This document shows, one piece after another, positions 17,022 to 23,942 of a stretch of DNA of 23,942 bases. The position numbers and the translations under genes are program-made. Each line of letters starts with the position of its first letter. Position 1 is the first letter of the stretch. Under the pieces are notes generated by a model. The model did not search any database and was not told where the DNA came from. It saw only the letters and a program-made list of their open reading frames with translations. The stretch lies in contig DGNT01000182.1 of assembly GCA_002389055.1 (NCBI GenBank), positions 1-23,942 of the forward strand, in the 5' to 3' direction. The stretch is from Alcanivorax sp. UBA4485 (lineage in GTDB: Bacteria > Pseudomonadota > Gammaproteobacteria > Pseudomonadales > Alcanivoracaceae).

Positions 17022-18156
17022 TCGCCACCCCCGTCATGGTCTGGTTGATGTGCATGCCGTTGAACTGCTCGCCGTAGGTGTTGAAGCCCACCACGCTGTG
17101 CCGGCGCAGCAGCGCCGAGGCCTGGTCGACGGTGCCGTCCGCTTCGATTTCCTGGCGGCGCAGGCAGCAATCGCAGCCCAGCGTCACCCAGGCCGGGCCG
17201 AGGCGCTCCTCGATGTCGCTGAGGGTCTGGTCCAGCTCGTCGAGAATCGAGCCGGTGTGCATGGCGGTGAGCACGATGCCGTTTTCCACCGCGCAGTAAA
17301 ACGACAGGCTGAGGTCGTCGTTGACCCGCTGAATCGAGCGGGCGTAGTAGTCGTTGTTGATGCGCACAGCGAGCGGGTAACGGGCGAACACCACGTCGTC
17401 CAGTTCCGCCACCGGCACGCCGACCAGGCGGGCGTAGGCTTCCGCCGCCGGTTCCGCGTTGAGCTCCTGGACCACCCGCCGTTCGGCGTCGGCGGCGGTG
17501 ACCACCAGTTTCACCGTGGCCGGGCGCAGGTGATGGAAGCTGAACACCTCGAAATCCAAGGTGCTGTTGATCATCAGCACCATGGCGGCGTTGCTGTGGA
17601 AGGCGCCGTCGCTGTAGACGTAGGTACCGGACAGCCGGTAGTCGTCGCCGGCGGAGCCGCCCAGGCTGGTGATGCTGCCCAGCGCCGAGTTGAGCGTGGC
17701 GAGCACCAGCTCCTCATTGACCGAGAGACCGTCCAGCAGGGTGAGCACGAAGGTGTTGTCGGCGTCGACCCGGGCCACGGACGCGGCCCGGCATTCGCAC
17801 AGCAGGCTGTCGGTGAGCTGCTGGGCATCGGCCAGGCTGAAGCCGTCGAGCCGCTCGATCAGACGCGCGCCCACCGAGAAGAAGCGGCGGTCGAAGCCGA
17901 TGGCGACAATGGTGCCGCTGTCATAACCACGGCTGGTGATCTCGCCGGCGGAGGTGCAGCCGCACAGCGGCAGGTCGCCGAACGCTTCGGCGAGGGCCCC
18001 GGCCAGGCGGTCGAGCCGGTAGTCGATGGAACAGAAGAACACCACGCAGCCGAGGTTGGCGTGGCGCAGTTTTTCCGCCAGCTCGGCGGCGGCCTGACGC
18101 TCGTCGCGGGCGTCGCTGAACGCGGTGAGCACGGCGCTCGGTGAAATCGCGTTCAT
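16993..18156 (-). CDS. nosP: FIST-domain nitric-oxide sensor, NosP type
   Basis: This 387-residue soluble protein has FIST_N and FIST_C features: CGCTSAGEITSRGYDSG (65-81), LGGSAGDDYRLSG (165-177), AVENGIVLTAMHTG (289-302) and the C-terminal VVGFNTYGEQFNGMHINQT (355-373). A cysteine cluster, GCDCCLRR, lies at 327-334. In P. aeruginosa the adjacent FIST protein PA1975 is NosP, a haem protein that binds NO and controls its partner kinase NahK. The same kinase follows here with a 29-base overlap if it starts at TTG. The ATG overlaps the agmR stop as ATGA, so the three genes are tightly coupled. Haem binding is assumed from the family, since I cannot identify the ligand from sequence alone. Confidence 0.88.
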   Translation of the reverse strand: MNAISPSAVLTAFSDARDERQAAAELAEKLRHANLGCVVFFCSIDYRLDRLAGALAEAFGDLPLCGCTSAGEITSRGYDSGTIVAIGFDRRFFSVGARLIERLDGFSLADAQQLTDSLLCECRAASVARVDADNTFVLTLLDGLSVNEELVLATLNSALGSITSLGGSAGDDYRLSGTYVYSDGAFHSNAAMVLMINSTLDFEVFSFHHLRPATVKLVVTAADAERRVVQELNAEPAAEAYARLVGVPVAELDDVVFARYPLAVRINNDYYARSIQRVNDDLSLSFYCAVENGIVLTAMHTGSILDELDQTLSDIEERLGPAWVTLGCDCCLRRQEIEADGTVDQASALLRRHSVVGFNTYGEQFNGMHINQTMTGVAIGRKQRARQ

Positions 18157-18848
18157 GGATTTCTCACCCGTGGCGCACGCAAGTAGGCGGAAAAATCGAT
18201 GTCGCCCGCGGACAGGATCGCCTGCACCCGGTTGGTGGCGCCCAGCTTGCGCAGGATCGCAGACACATGGGCCTTCACCGTGCTTTCGGCGATATTGAGC
18301 TGGTAGGCGATGACCTTGTTGGATTCGCCCCGCGACATGCGCTCGAACACCTGGAGCTGCTTGCGGGTGAGGGTGGCGAGCACCTCGGAGATATCCTCCG
18401 GCTCGCGGCGCGCGGTGGCGCTTTCGTTGCCGGCATCGGAGCCGGCGCCCGCGCGGATGATGTCCGCCGGCAAATAGATGGAGCCCGCCAGCACCTGCTC
18501 CAGCGCCTGGATCATCTGCTTGCGGGGGGTGGATTTGGTAATGAAACCGACGGCGCCGTAGGTGATGGTCTGCAGAATCACCCGCTTCTCTTCCTCGGCG
18601 GACACGATCACCGCCGGCAGGGTGGGAAACAGATTGCGCAGCCGCACCAGGCCGCCGAGGCCCTGCATGCCGGGCATGTTGAGATCCAGCAGCACCAGAT
18701 CCAGGTCGTCGTGGCGACCGGCCAGATCCAGGGCGGTGTCCAGGTCGGACGCCTCCAGCAGCGTGCTGCCGGGGAAGCCGTCGTCGATCACCCGGGCAAT
18801 GGCCTCGCGGAACAGCGGGTGGTCGTCGGCGATCAGCACCTGGTACAT
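18153..18848 (-). CDS. agmR: LuxR/NarL-type response regulator, AgmR/ErbR family
   Basis: This 231-residue regulator has a receiver domain starting MYQVLIADDHPLFREAI and phosphoacceptor Asp55 in LVLLDLNMPGM, with Lys in GAVGFITKSTP. A C-terminal LuxR helix-turn-helix contains LTRKQLQVFERMSRGESNKVIAYQLNIAESTVKAHVSAIL. The ending QAILSAGDIDFSAYLR is characteristic of AgmR/ErbR (PA1978 in P. aeruginosa), which activates genes for PQQ-dependent ethanol oxidation. It is the first gene of the row agmR-nosP-nahK-exaC. The short linker between domains (about 125-150) is rich in Gly, Ala and Ser. NahK is a plausible but unproven phosphodonor. A TATGAT-like -10 occurs in the upstream gap, without a convincing -35. 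Confidence 0.92.
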   Translation of the reverse strand: MYQVLIADDHPLFREAIARVIDDGFPGSTLLEASDLDTALDLAGRHDDLDLVLLDLNMPGMQGLGGLVRLRNLFPTLPAVIVSAEEEKRVILQTITYGAVGFITKSTPRKQMIQALEQVLAGSIYLPADIIRAGAGSDAGNESATARREPEDISEVLATLTRKQLQVFERMSRGESNKVIAYQLNIAESTVKAHVSAILRKLGATNRVQAILSAGDIDFSAYLRAPRVRNP

Positions 18849-18958
18849 GGTTATCGGCCCGTTAGACGTCTTATTAGAATCATAACGCCGAATTTACCAC
18901 GACCGGGCGCCCCCCGGCGGCACGATGGCGTGAATATCCTCCTAAAGTCTTACGCCCC

Positions 18959-19384
18959 TCACAGGTCCAGTTTTTTGCGGATGTCGTCCGCGTTCTGCTT
19001 GGTCAGGTCCTTATCGATTTCGCGGCTCACCGCATCACGGGTGGTGTGGTCGAGCTTATCGCGCAGGGCGCCGAGAAAGCGGGGCTCGGCGACCAGGATG
19101 AAGCGGTCGGCGCGGCCCTGCTCCAGATTGCTTTTCATGTACTCGGCCACTTCCTTGGCGAAAAAGGCGGCGTGTTTGTCCGAGGTCGCCTGCTGGTTGC
19201 CGGTGGCGCGCGGATTGCCGTGCCCGGCACCGCTGCCCTCGGCGCCCTCGCCACCGGTGCGCAGGTCGCCCGCGTGGGCCTGGCTTTCCGGGTGATCGAG
19301 CTGGTCGATTTCCTTGAAGGTACCCACTTCGTGGGCGAACACCCGGGCGTGGGCGGCGTTACTGGCGACGATATAGGTAGTCAT
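18959..19384 (-). CDS. Host-attachment / baeRF-like small protein
   Basis: The ATG at 19384 follows AAGGAGG at ideal spacing, giving 141 residues; a longer reading from 19402 would begin inside that ribosome-binding site. The start TTYIVASNAAHARVF and the later RFILVAEPRFLGALRDKL are typical of the family annotated as 'host attachment protein', related to archaeo-eukaryotic release-factor-like domains. The middle (about 40-65) is a Gly/Ala-rich, low-complexity loop. The name comes from one plant-associated homologue, and the molecular function is not established. It follows the thioesterase gene by about 100 bases and precedes agmR by 110 bases on the same strand, with no evident link to either. 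Confidence 0.85.
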   Translation of the reverse strand: MTTYIVASNAAHARVFAHEVGTFKEIDQLDHPESQAHAGDLRTGGEGAEGSGAGHGNPRATGNQQATSDKHAAFFAKEVAEYMKSNLEQGRADRFILVAEPRFLGALRDKLDHTTRDAVSREIDKDLTKQNADDIRKKLDL

Positions 19385-19483
19385 GGTGCCTCCTTTCGGC
19401 AATCACTGTGTTCCTGAACACAGGCCTGAGGGCCAGGGAGGCGCCGTTCAAGCGGGGCAAGCCCGCCCGGGTGTAAAAGAGGT

Positions 19484-19954
19484 TTAAGCGACCGGTGCGC
19501 CGCGCGGGTCCTGGGAGTCGCTGCGCAGCCGGAAGGTGCCCTCGCCGAGGATCAGCAGGGTGTCGTCCTCGCTGTACACTTCCACGGTGGAATTGAAGAT
19601 GCGGCTGCCGCCGGCCCGTTTGACGCCGATGGCGCGGATGTAGCCGGGGCCGGCCTGGCCGGTGAAGGTGGTGGTCATGGACAGGGTGAGCGCCTTGCGG
19701 ATGCGGTCCGGGTAGGGGCAAAAGGTGCCGGCGCAGGCGCCGGCCACATCCAGCAGAGTGGCGAGCACACCGCCGTGCACCCGGCCGCCCAGATTAAGGT
19801 GGCGTTGGTCGACCTGCATGCCGACCACCACCCTGCCCTCTTCCCATTCCAGAAATTCCAGCCCCAGCAGGGCCGGGAAACCATGGCTGAATTTGGCGGT
19901 GGCGGTGGCCATGGTGTATTCGGACGCCGGTGAGGCGCTACTGCTACTGGTCAT
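19484..19954 (-). CDS. PaaI-family hotdog thioesterase
   Basis: This 156-residue protein has the hotdog-fold signature NLGGRVHGGVLATLLDVAGA, with His60-Gly-Gly and Asp69 matching the PaaI-type catalytic region. TTTFTGQAGPGYIRAIGVKRAGGSRIF is the second typical segment. Members hydrolyse acyl-CoA thioesters in the cytoplasm; the acyl group here is unknown. The ATG at 19954 follows AGAGAGAA. The gene begins 11 bases after the iclR stop codon, so the two form an operon in which the regulator may control a small aromatic or short-chain acyl-CoA step. The first 14 residues are Ser/Ala-rich; a second Met at 15 is possible but has no better ribosome-binding site. Confidence 0.88.
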   Translation of the reverse strand: MTSSSSASPASEYTMATATAKFSHGFPALLGLEFLEWEEGRVVVGMQVDQRHLNLGGRVHGGVLATLLDVAGACAGTFCPYPDRIRKALTLSMTTTFTGQAGPGYIRAIGVKRAGGSRIFNSTVEVYSEDDTLLILGEGTFRLRSDSQDPRGAPVA

Positions 19955-19965
19955 TCATTTCTCTC

Positions 19966-20772
19966 TTAGATATCCCGGCCCTGCACCATTTGCCGGACCT
20001 GCTCGACCACTTCCTTGAGGCGCGGGCCGAGGTTCTCGATCAGGATGCGGCGGCTCAGCCGCAGGGACGAGCCGCCACAGTTGAACGGCACCACCTGGCC
20101 GCCGTTATCCAGGATCAGCGGCACGCCCACGGCGCTCACGTCCCGGTTCCATTCGCCGTCGGAAGTGACGAACCCGTACTGCTCGTATTCCTTGAAGGCA
20201 CGCTCCAGGCCGCGCTGGATGTCCGGCCAGGCATCCGGGTTCTGGGCGCGGATCGCTTCGTAGTAGGGCTCGCGCTCCTTGGCCGGCAGTGCCGCCAGGA
20301 ACGCGCGGCCCACCGCGGAGGTACCGATCGCCACCCGCGAGCCCACGGTCAGGCGCAGTACCAGCGGGCCGGAGCCCTGACACACCTGGATGTAGGTCAT
20401 GGACGCGCCGTCCGGGGCGCCGATGGCGACCAGGCAATCGGTGGCGTCGGACAGCTCCTGCATGAAGGGCCGGGCGATGTCGCGCACCCCTTCGCTGGCC
20501 AGATAGCGGTAGCCCAGATCCAGAACGCCGGGGCCGAGCCGGTACTTTTCCAGGTTCTCGGCGTAACGCAGATAGCCGAGCTGGGTCAGCGTGGCGGTCA
20601 TCCGCGATACGGTGGGACGGGGGATGCTGGTGCGTTTGGCCAGCTCCGCGTTGCCCAGGTATTCGTCGGAGGGACCGAAACAACGCAGGATTTCCAGGCC
20701 GCGCGCCAACGCGGTAACAAAATTACGGTCCTTATCCGCGGACCCGTCCTTTCCAAGAGCGGCTCGTCGCAT
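19966..20772 (-). CDS. IclR-family transcriptional regulator
   Basis: Starting at the ATG at 20772, seven bases after GAGGAA, gives 268 residues. The N-terminal winged helix-turn-helix has RNFVTALARGLEILRCF, LGNAELAKRTSIPRPTVSRMTATLTQLGYL and a wing at YRLGPGVLDLG. The C-terminal effector domain includes IGTSAVGRAFLAAL and GVPLILDNGGQVVPFNCGG, the usual IclR ligand-binding pattern. Members bind small organic acids or aromatics and control nearby catabolic genes. It is followed closely by the thioesterase. The SDR upstream and the aldehyde dehydrogenase beyond it are candidate targets, but no operator is proven. An AT-rich stretch upstream (about 20850-20920), with TATAAA on the minus strand, probably holds its promoter. 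Confidence 0.93.
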   Translation of the reverse strand: MRRAALGKDGSADKDRNFVTALARGLEILRCFGPSDEYLGNAELAKRTSIPRPTVSRMTATLTQLGYLRYAENLEKYRLGPGVLDLGYRYLASEGVRDIARPFMQELSDATDCLVAIGAPDGASMTYIQVCQGSGPLVLRLTVGSRVAIGTSAVGRAFLAALPAKEREPYYEAIRAQNPDAWPDIQRGLERAFKEYEQYGFVTSDGEWNRDVSAVGVPLILDNGGQVVPFNCGGSSLRLSRRILIENLGPRLKEVVEQVRQMVQGRDI

Positions 20773-20958
20773 GTGGCAATTCCTCAATTCAGGCTTCGGG
20801 ATCAGCGGGTCCCGGCTTGCAAATCACACGCATCGGGCCCGCTGTTGTTTTATTCGTCGCTTTTATAGTTGTGCATAAAGCCCGCAAATATAACAAAAAC
20901 CCATTTCACTTAGGAGGGCACGGGCGTTCTACCTTCGGCCAAGCCGTCCTGTACAGGC

Positions 20959-21747
20959 TCAGTGCTTCATGCCCGGCAGGTTGAGCGAGGCGGTATTGCC
21001 GCCGTCCACCGCCAGCGCCTGGCCGGTGATGTAGCTGGCGTCGTCACTGGCCAGGAACGCCATGGCCGCGGCGATTTCTTCCGGGCGACCGTAGCGGCGC
21101 AATTCGCAGCGGCTGCCCAGTTTCTGCTCTTTGTTGTTGTCGCGGGCGTAATCGAACACCGGCTTGGTCATGCCGGTTTCGATCAGGCCGGGGCAGACCG
21201 CGTTGACGCGCACGTTGTACTGGCCCAGGTCGCAGGCGGCGGTCTTGGTCAGGTTGATGACGGCCGCCTTGGAGGCGCTGTAGGCGTTGCCGCCGGCGCC
21301 GGAGCGGATGCCGGCCACCGACGCGGTGTTGACGATGGCGCCACCACCCTGGGCCTGCATGTGCTTACCGACGGCGCGGATGAAGAACATCGGCCCCATC
21401 AGGTTGACGCCCAGGATCGCCTGCCAGGTTTCGGTGTCGCTGTCGGTGATGGTGGAGTAATCGTGGCCGGCGATGCCGGCATTGTTGACCAGGGCGTGCA
21501 GGGTGCCGTGGGCGGCGAGCACGTCTTCCACCAGGGCGTTGACGGCCTGTTCATCGGAAACGTCGACGGTGCGCAGGGTGACCTGGGTGCCTTCGGGGAG
21601 CGCGGCGGCGGTTTCTTCCAGGCCTTCCTGGTTGCGGTCCACCAGCACCAGGCGGGCGCCTTCTTCGGCGAAGCGGCGGGCGGCGGCGCGGCCGATGCCG
21701 CTGCCGGCACCGGTGATCAGGACGTTGCGCTGGTCGAAACGCTGCAT
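20959..21747 (-). CDS. Short-chain dehydrogenase/reductase next to iclR and aldehyde dehydrogenase
   Basis: The ATG at 21747 lies six bases after AGGAGA and gives 262 residues; upstream in-frame codons lack a ribosome-binding site. Motifs are classical: TGAGSGIG near residues 11-18, NNAGIAG, TASVAGIRSG, catalytic Tyr156 and Lys160 in AYSASKAA, and CPGLIETGMT. The end is YITGQALAVDGGNTASL. It is a soluble NAD(P)-dependent oxidoreductase, probably acting on an alcohol or keto group. It is divergent from an aldehyde dehydrogenase gene across a repeat-rich gap. Together they could oxidise an alcohol to an acid, but that is an inference from position. The substrate cannot be predicted. Confidence 0.9.
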   Translation of the reverse strand: MQRFDQRNVLITGAGSGIGRAAARRFAEEGARLVLVDRNQEGLEETAAALPEGTQVTLRTVDVSDEQAVNALVEDVLAAHGTLHALVNNAGIAGHDYSTITDSDTETWQAILGVNLMGPMFFIRAVGKHMQAQGGGAIVNTASVAGIRSGAGGNAYSASKAAVINLTKTAACDLGQYNVRVNAVCPGLIETGMTKPVFDYARDNNKEQKLGSRCELRRYGRPEEIAAAMAFLASDDASYITGQALAVDGGNTASLNLPGMKH

Positions 21748-21782
21748 GGGGGTCTCCTGGAGTTTGTTTGTGCTTTTTTTGG

Positions 21783-21811
21783 AAGATGACATGAGCTGGA
21801 CGGGGGGTCAA
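21783..21811 (-). promoter_or_regulatory. Sigma-70 promoter candidate for the SDR
   Basis: On the minus strand TTGACC (21811-21806), a 17-base spacer and CATCTT (21788-21783) preceded by TGT form a -35 plus extended -10 pattern. It would start transcription about 30 bases before the SDR ATG. The -10 is poor apart from the TG extension. Confidence 0.4.
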
Positions 21812-21864
21812 GATTTTGGAATGCTGTTTCACTAAATAGGGAGGACTGGGGGCTCCGTAGCACG

Positions 21865-21973
21865 GCGCAGGGTCCGGATGTCTCATCCAGGACCCGCCGT
21901 GAACCCGTCCCTGGGGGCTTGTGTTCGGCTCCCTGCCTCACACAGTCCTGGATGAGACATCCGGACCCTGCGC
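21865..21973. repeat. 109-nt palindromic element with perfect 29-bp arms
   Basis: The left arm (21865-21893) begins GCGCAGGGTCCGGATG and the right arm (21945-21973) is its exact complement. Each arm has a local hairpin, GGATG-TCT-CATCC. The interior CGCCGTGAACCCGTCCCTGG resembles the reversed core of the element at 13745-13856 (CGCCGCGAGTACATCCCTGT), although the arms differ. Confidence 0.85.
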
Positions 21974-22046
21974 CTGCGGCGGTGCGGGCTCCTGGTCCAG
22001 CCCTCCCGAGGGTGCCGGCCTCAAGGGGCTCTACGGAGCCCTACTT

Positions 22047-22102
22047 GTGGGAGCTTGCTTGCAAGCGAAAGGCCGGCTTCGCCGGCCGGCAGGATGCCAG
22101 AG
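22047..22102 (+). repeat. REP unit, single
   Basis: GTGGGAGCTTGCTTGCAAGC, then GAAAGGCCGGCTTCGCCGGC, then CGGCAGGATGCCAGAG. It is a complete REP hairpin unit of the type paired at 13541 and 23746, here without its inverted partner. Confidence 0.85.
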
Positions 22103-22225
22103 GCGTTGATTGTGCCCTTGTTGCGGTGCGGCTGCTGGCCCGTTCACCTTGGATGCGGCATCCTGAGGTGGTTTTTCAACTTGTGACTTTCAAAGTGCGG
22201 TTGTTTGGTTCTAGCTTGCGGTTTG

Positions 22226-22241
22226 TGGCTGGACGCTTGCG
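22226..22241 (+). promoter_or_regulatory. Possible sigma-54 promoter of the aldehyde dehydrogenase
   Basis: TGGCTGGACGCTTGCG has GG and GC separated by ten bases and keeps TGGC and TTGC of the -24/-12 consensus. It lies about 40 bases upstream of the aldehyde dehydrogenase ATG. One match in a GC-rich region can occur by chance, and no sigma-54 activator gene is in the window. Confidence 0.35.
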
Positions 22242-22279
22242 GCCGACTTTTTGTGTTTCGTTTTTCGGGAGAGTGTTTC

Positions 22280-23710
22280 ATGAAACATCTGGACCAGTTC
22301 TACATTAACGGCGCTTGGGTGAAGCCCAGCGCTGAGGCGAAAGCCCATGAGGTGATCAATCCGGCGACGGAGGCGTCCGAGGGCACGGTGTATCTGGCCG
22401 GTAAGGCGGATGTGGACGCGGCGATTCAGGCGGCGCGGGATGCGTTCGAGGGTTTCGCGGCGACGCCGCTGGAAGAGCGTCTGGCGATGCTGGAGAAGAT
22501 CATGGGCCTCTACCAGTCCCGTCTGGACGATATGGCGGAGGCGATCAGCCGGGAGATGGGCGCGCCCCGCCACAGCCTGGCGGCCAAGGTGCAGGCGCCG
22601 ATGGGCCTGGCCCATGCCAAGGCGGCCCTGGAGTCGGCGCGGGAGTTTCCCTTTGAGCAGAAGCTGGGCCGGGCCAATGTGCGCCGTGAGCCGGCGGGTG
22701 TGTGCGCGCTGATTACGCCGTGGAACTGGCCGATGAACCAGGTGATGTGCAAGGTGGCGCCGGCGATCGCGGCGGGCTGCACCATGGTGCTCAAGCCCAG
22801 CGAGTTCGCGCCGTTGTCCGCCCATGTGCTGGCCGAGATCATCGACGAGGCGGGCCTGCCCAAGGGCGTGTTCAATATGATTTACGGCGACGGCGCGGAA
22901 GTGGGCCCGATGCTGTCTTCCGATCCGCGCGTGGACGTGGTGTCCCTGACCGGTTCCACCCGTGCCGGCGCCTCGGTGACCAAGGAAGCCGCCGATACGT
23001 TTAAGAAGGTGTCGCTGGAGCTGGGCGGTAAGTCCGCCAATATCATTCTGCCGGACGCGGATTTCGAGAAGGCGGTGAAGCACGGTGTGGCGTCGATGAT
23101 GAACAACACCGGGCAGAGCTGTAACGCGCCGTCGCGGATGCTGGTGCCGGCGGACAAGCTGGCCGAGGCCGAAGCGATCGCCGCCAAGGTGTGCGAGAGC
23201 CTGAAGGTGGGCGACCCGGCGGACAAGGACACGGTGATCGGCCCGATCGCCAACGAACGCCAGTTCAAGCGCGTGCAGTCCATGATCGAGAAGGGTCAGT
23301 CCGAAGGCGCCAATCTGGTGTGCGGCGGCACTGGCAAACCGGAAGGTCTGGAGACCGGTTTCTACGCCCGTCCCACCGTGTTCAGCGAGGTGAATAATCA
23401 GATGCTGATCGCCCGTGAGGAGATCTTCGGGCCGGTGCTGGTGATGCTGCCCTACAAGGACGTGGACGACGCGGTGGCGATCGCCAACGATTCAGACTAC
23501 GGCCTTTCCGGTTATGTGTACGGTGCCAGCGAAGAGGACGCCGCCAAGGTGGCCGCCCGTTTGCGGACCGGCATGGTGCATCTGAACGGCGCGCAGCTGG
23601 ATCCGCCCGCCCCCTTCGGTGGCTACAAGCACTCCGGCGTGGGCCGCGAGTGGGGCGTTTACGGCCTGGAAGAATTCCTCGAAGTGAAATCCGTCTTCCA
23701 CAGCGCCTGA
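22280..23710 (+). CDS. NAD(P)+-dependent aldehyde dehydrogenase
   Basis: The ATG at 22280, after GGGAGAG, gives 476 residues; a longer reading from upstream has no ribosome-binding site and spans the promoter region. Catalytic residues are Cys281 in NTGQSCNAPSR and Glu247 in SLELGGKSANI. The cofactor region has ITPWNWPMNQVMCKVAPAIAAGCTMVLKPSEF and SLTGSTRAG, and the end has PPAPFGGYKHSGVGREWG. This belongs to the general aldehyde dehydrogenase superfamily and is clearly different from the ExaC-type enzyme at 13969. It oxidises an unidentified aldehyde to an acid in the cytoplasm. It is divergent from an SDR gene that could supply the aldehyde. A possible sigma-54 promoter lies just upstream, and a REP pair follows the stop codon by 35 bases. 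Confidence 0.95.
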   Translation: MKHLDQFYINGAWVKPSAEAKAHEVINPATEASEGTVYLAGKADVDAAIQAARDAFEGFAATPLEERLAMLEKIMGLYQSRLDDMAEAISREMGAPRHSLAAKVQAPMGLAHAKAALESAREFPFEQKLGRANVRREPAGVCALITPWNWPMNQVMCKVAPAIAAGCTMVLKPSEFAPLSAHVLAEIIDEAGLPKGVFNMIYGDGAEVGPMLSSDPRVDVVSLTGSTRAGASVTKEAADTFKKVSLELGGKSANIILPDADFEKAVKHGVASMMNNTGQSCNAPSRMLVPADKLAEAEAIAAKVCESLKVGDPADKDTVIGPIANERQFKRVQSMIEKGQSEGANLVCGGTGKPEGLETGFYARPTVFSEVNNQMLIAREEIFGPVLVMLPYKDVDDAVAIANDSDYGLSGYVYGASEEDAAKVAARLRTGMVHLNGAQLDPPAPFGGYKHSGVGREWGVYGLEEFLEVKSVFHSA

Positions 23711-23745
23711 AGCGCGCCACTTGCGGGCCTGTAAAGGCGGGCCTT

Positions 23746-23885
23746 GTGGGAGCGGGCCCTGCCCGCGAAAGGGAGCGAAGCTCCCGGCAGGATGCCAGAG
23801 ACATGTCTAACGGTAGCTCAAACAAGGTCTCTGGAATCCTGCCGGCCGGCTGATGCCGACCTTTCGCTTGCAGGCAAGCTCCCAC
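23746..23885. repeat. REPIN: two inverted REP units after the aldehyde dehydrogenase
   Basis: The left unit is GTGGGAGCGGGCCCTGCCCG and onward, and the right unit ends TTGCAGGCAAGCTCCCAC. The linker CCAGAGACATGTCTAACGGT is close to that of the REPIN at 13541-13681, in the same orientation. The pair may also act as the 3' end structure of the upstream mRNA. Confidence 0.88.
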
Positions 23886-23909
23886 AAACCTCGCTTCGTA
23901 GCCGCCCTC

Positions 23910-23937
23910 GGCGGTGAATTTTCCAAGGAGCGCCGGG
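23910..23937 (-). repeat. Inverted copy of the flank at 13489-13516
   Basis: The 28 bases ending GAGCGCCGGG are the reverse complement of 13489-13516 with one mismatch. They lie beyond the right REP unit here but beyond the left REP unit at 13541, so the flank is attached to opposite ends of the two REPINs. The repeat may continue past the window. Confidence 0.7.
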
Positions 23938-23942
23938 ATCGG

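Larger units (their letters stand above)
21748..22279. other. Gene-free divergent region between SDR and aldehyde dehydrogenase
   Basis: It contains a minus-strand promoter candidate (21783-21811), a 109-nt palindromic element (21865-21973), a single REP unit (22047-22102) and a possible sigma-54 promoter (22226-22241). A shorter outer inverted repeat, GGGCTCCGTAG (21850-21860) with CTACGGAGCCC (22031-22041), brackets the palindromic element. I see no credible gene. Confidence 0.65.

Noticed and set aside
15621..18144. Long plus-strand open frames opposite nahK and nosP
   Set aside because: They are antisense shadows with low-complexity His/Gly/Val-rich translations and no start signals.
18849..18958. 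Defined promoter and operator for agmR
   Set aside because: A TATGAT-like -10 is present but no convincing -35 or palindrome, so I do not call a site.

Overview
The window looks like chromosomal DNA of a high-GC gammaproteobacterium. The closest protein matches I recognise are to Pseudomonas (ExaC, AgmR/ErbR, NosP/NahK, TtgABC/MexAB-OprM), and the intergenic REP repeats are Pseudomonas-like. The hydrocarbon/fatty-acid flavour would also suit an Alcanivorax-type marine relative; the genus is an inference from memory. I see no phage, IS, tRNA, rRNA or CRISPR.

Region 1 (1-4611, minus strand) is an acyl-CoA operon: acyl-CoA dehydrogenase, SDR, aminoglycoside-phosphotransferase-like kinase, SurE-type nucleotidase and the start of an AMP-forming acyl-CoA ligase. 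This gene set resembles the levulinate/4-hydroxy-acid (lva) pathway and the mammalian ACAD10/11 kinase-dehydrogenases, in which a 4-hydroxyacyl-CoA is phosphorylated and the phosphate then eliminated. Here there is no lvaB, and a SurE phosphatase sits in the gene row.

Region 2 (4711-11296) is a complete RND multidrug efflux locus. A TetR/AcrR-type repressor is divergent from adaptor, pump and outer-membrane channel. The promoter region holds an operator nearly identical to the E. coli AcrR site, with two mirror-image promoters overlapping it.

Region 3 (11355-18848) holds a TonB receptor of the PqqU/YncD type (plus strand). Convergent with it is the minus-strand row agmR/erbR - nosP - nahK - exaC. 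In Pseudomonas these are regulators and enzymes of PQQ-dependent alcohol oxidation plus a nitric-oxide sensor and its kinase. A PQQ importer beside them suggests a linked function.

Region 4 (18959-23710) holds a small host-attachment/baeRF-like protein, an iclR-thioesterase pair, an SDR and a second aldehyde dehydrogenase on the plus strand with a possible sigma-54 promoter.

The larger intergenic gaps are filled by two repeat families: REP/REPIN elements (about 569, 2551, 13541, 22047, 23746) and two ~110-nt palindromic elements (13745-13856 and 21865-21973). The latter two share a core but have different, individually perfect complementary arms.
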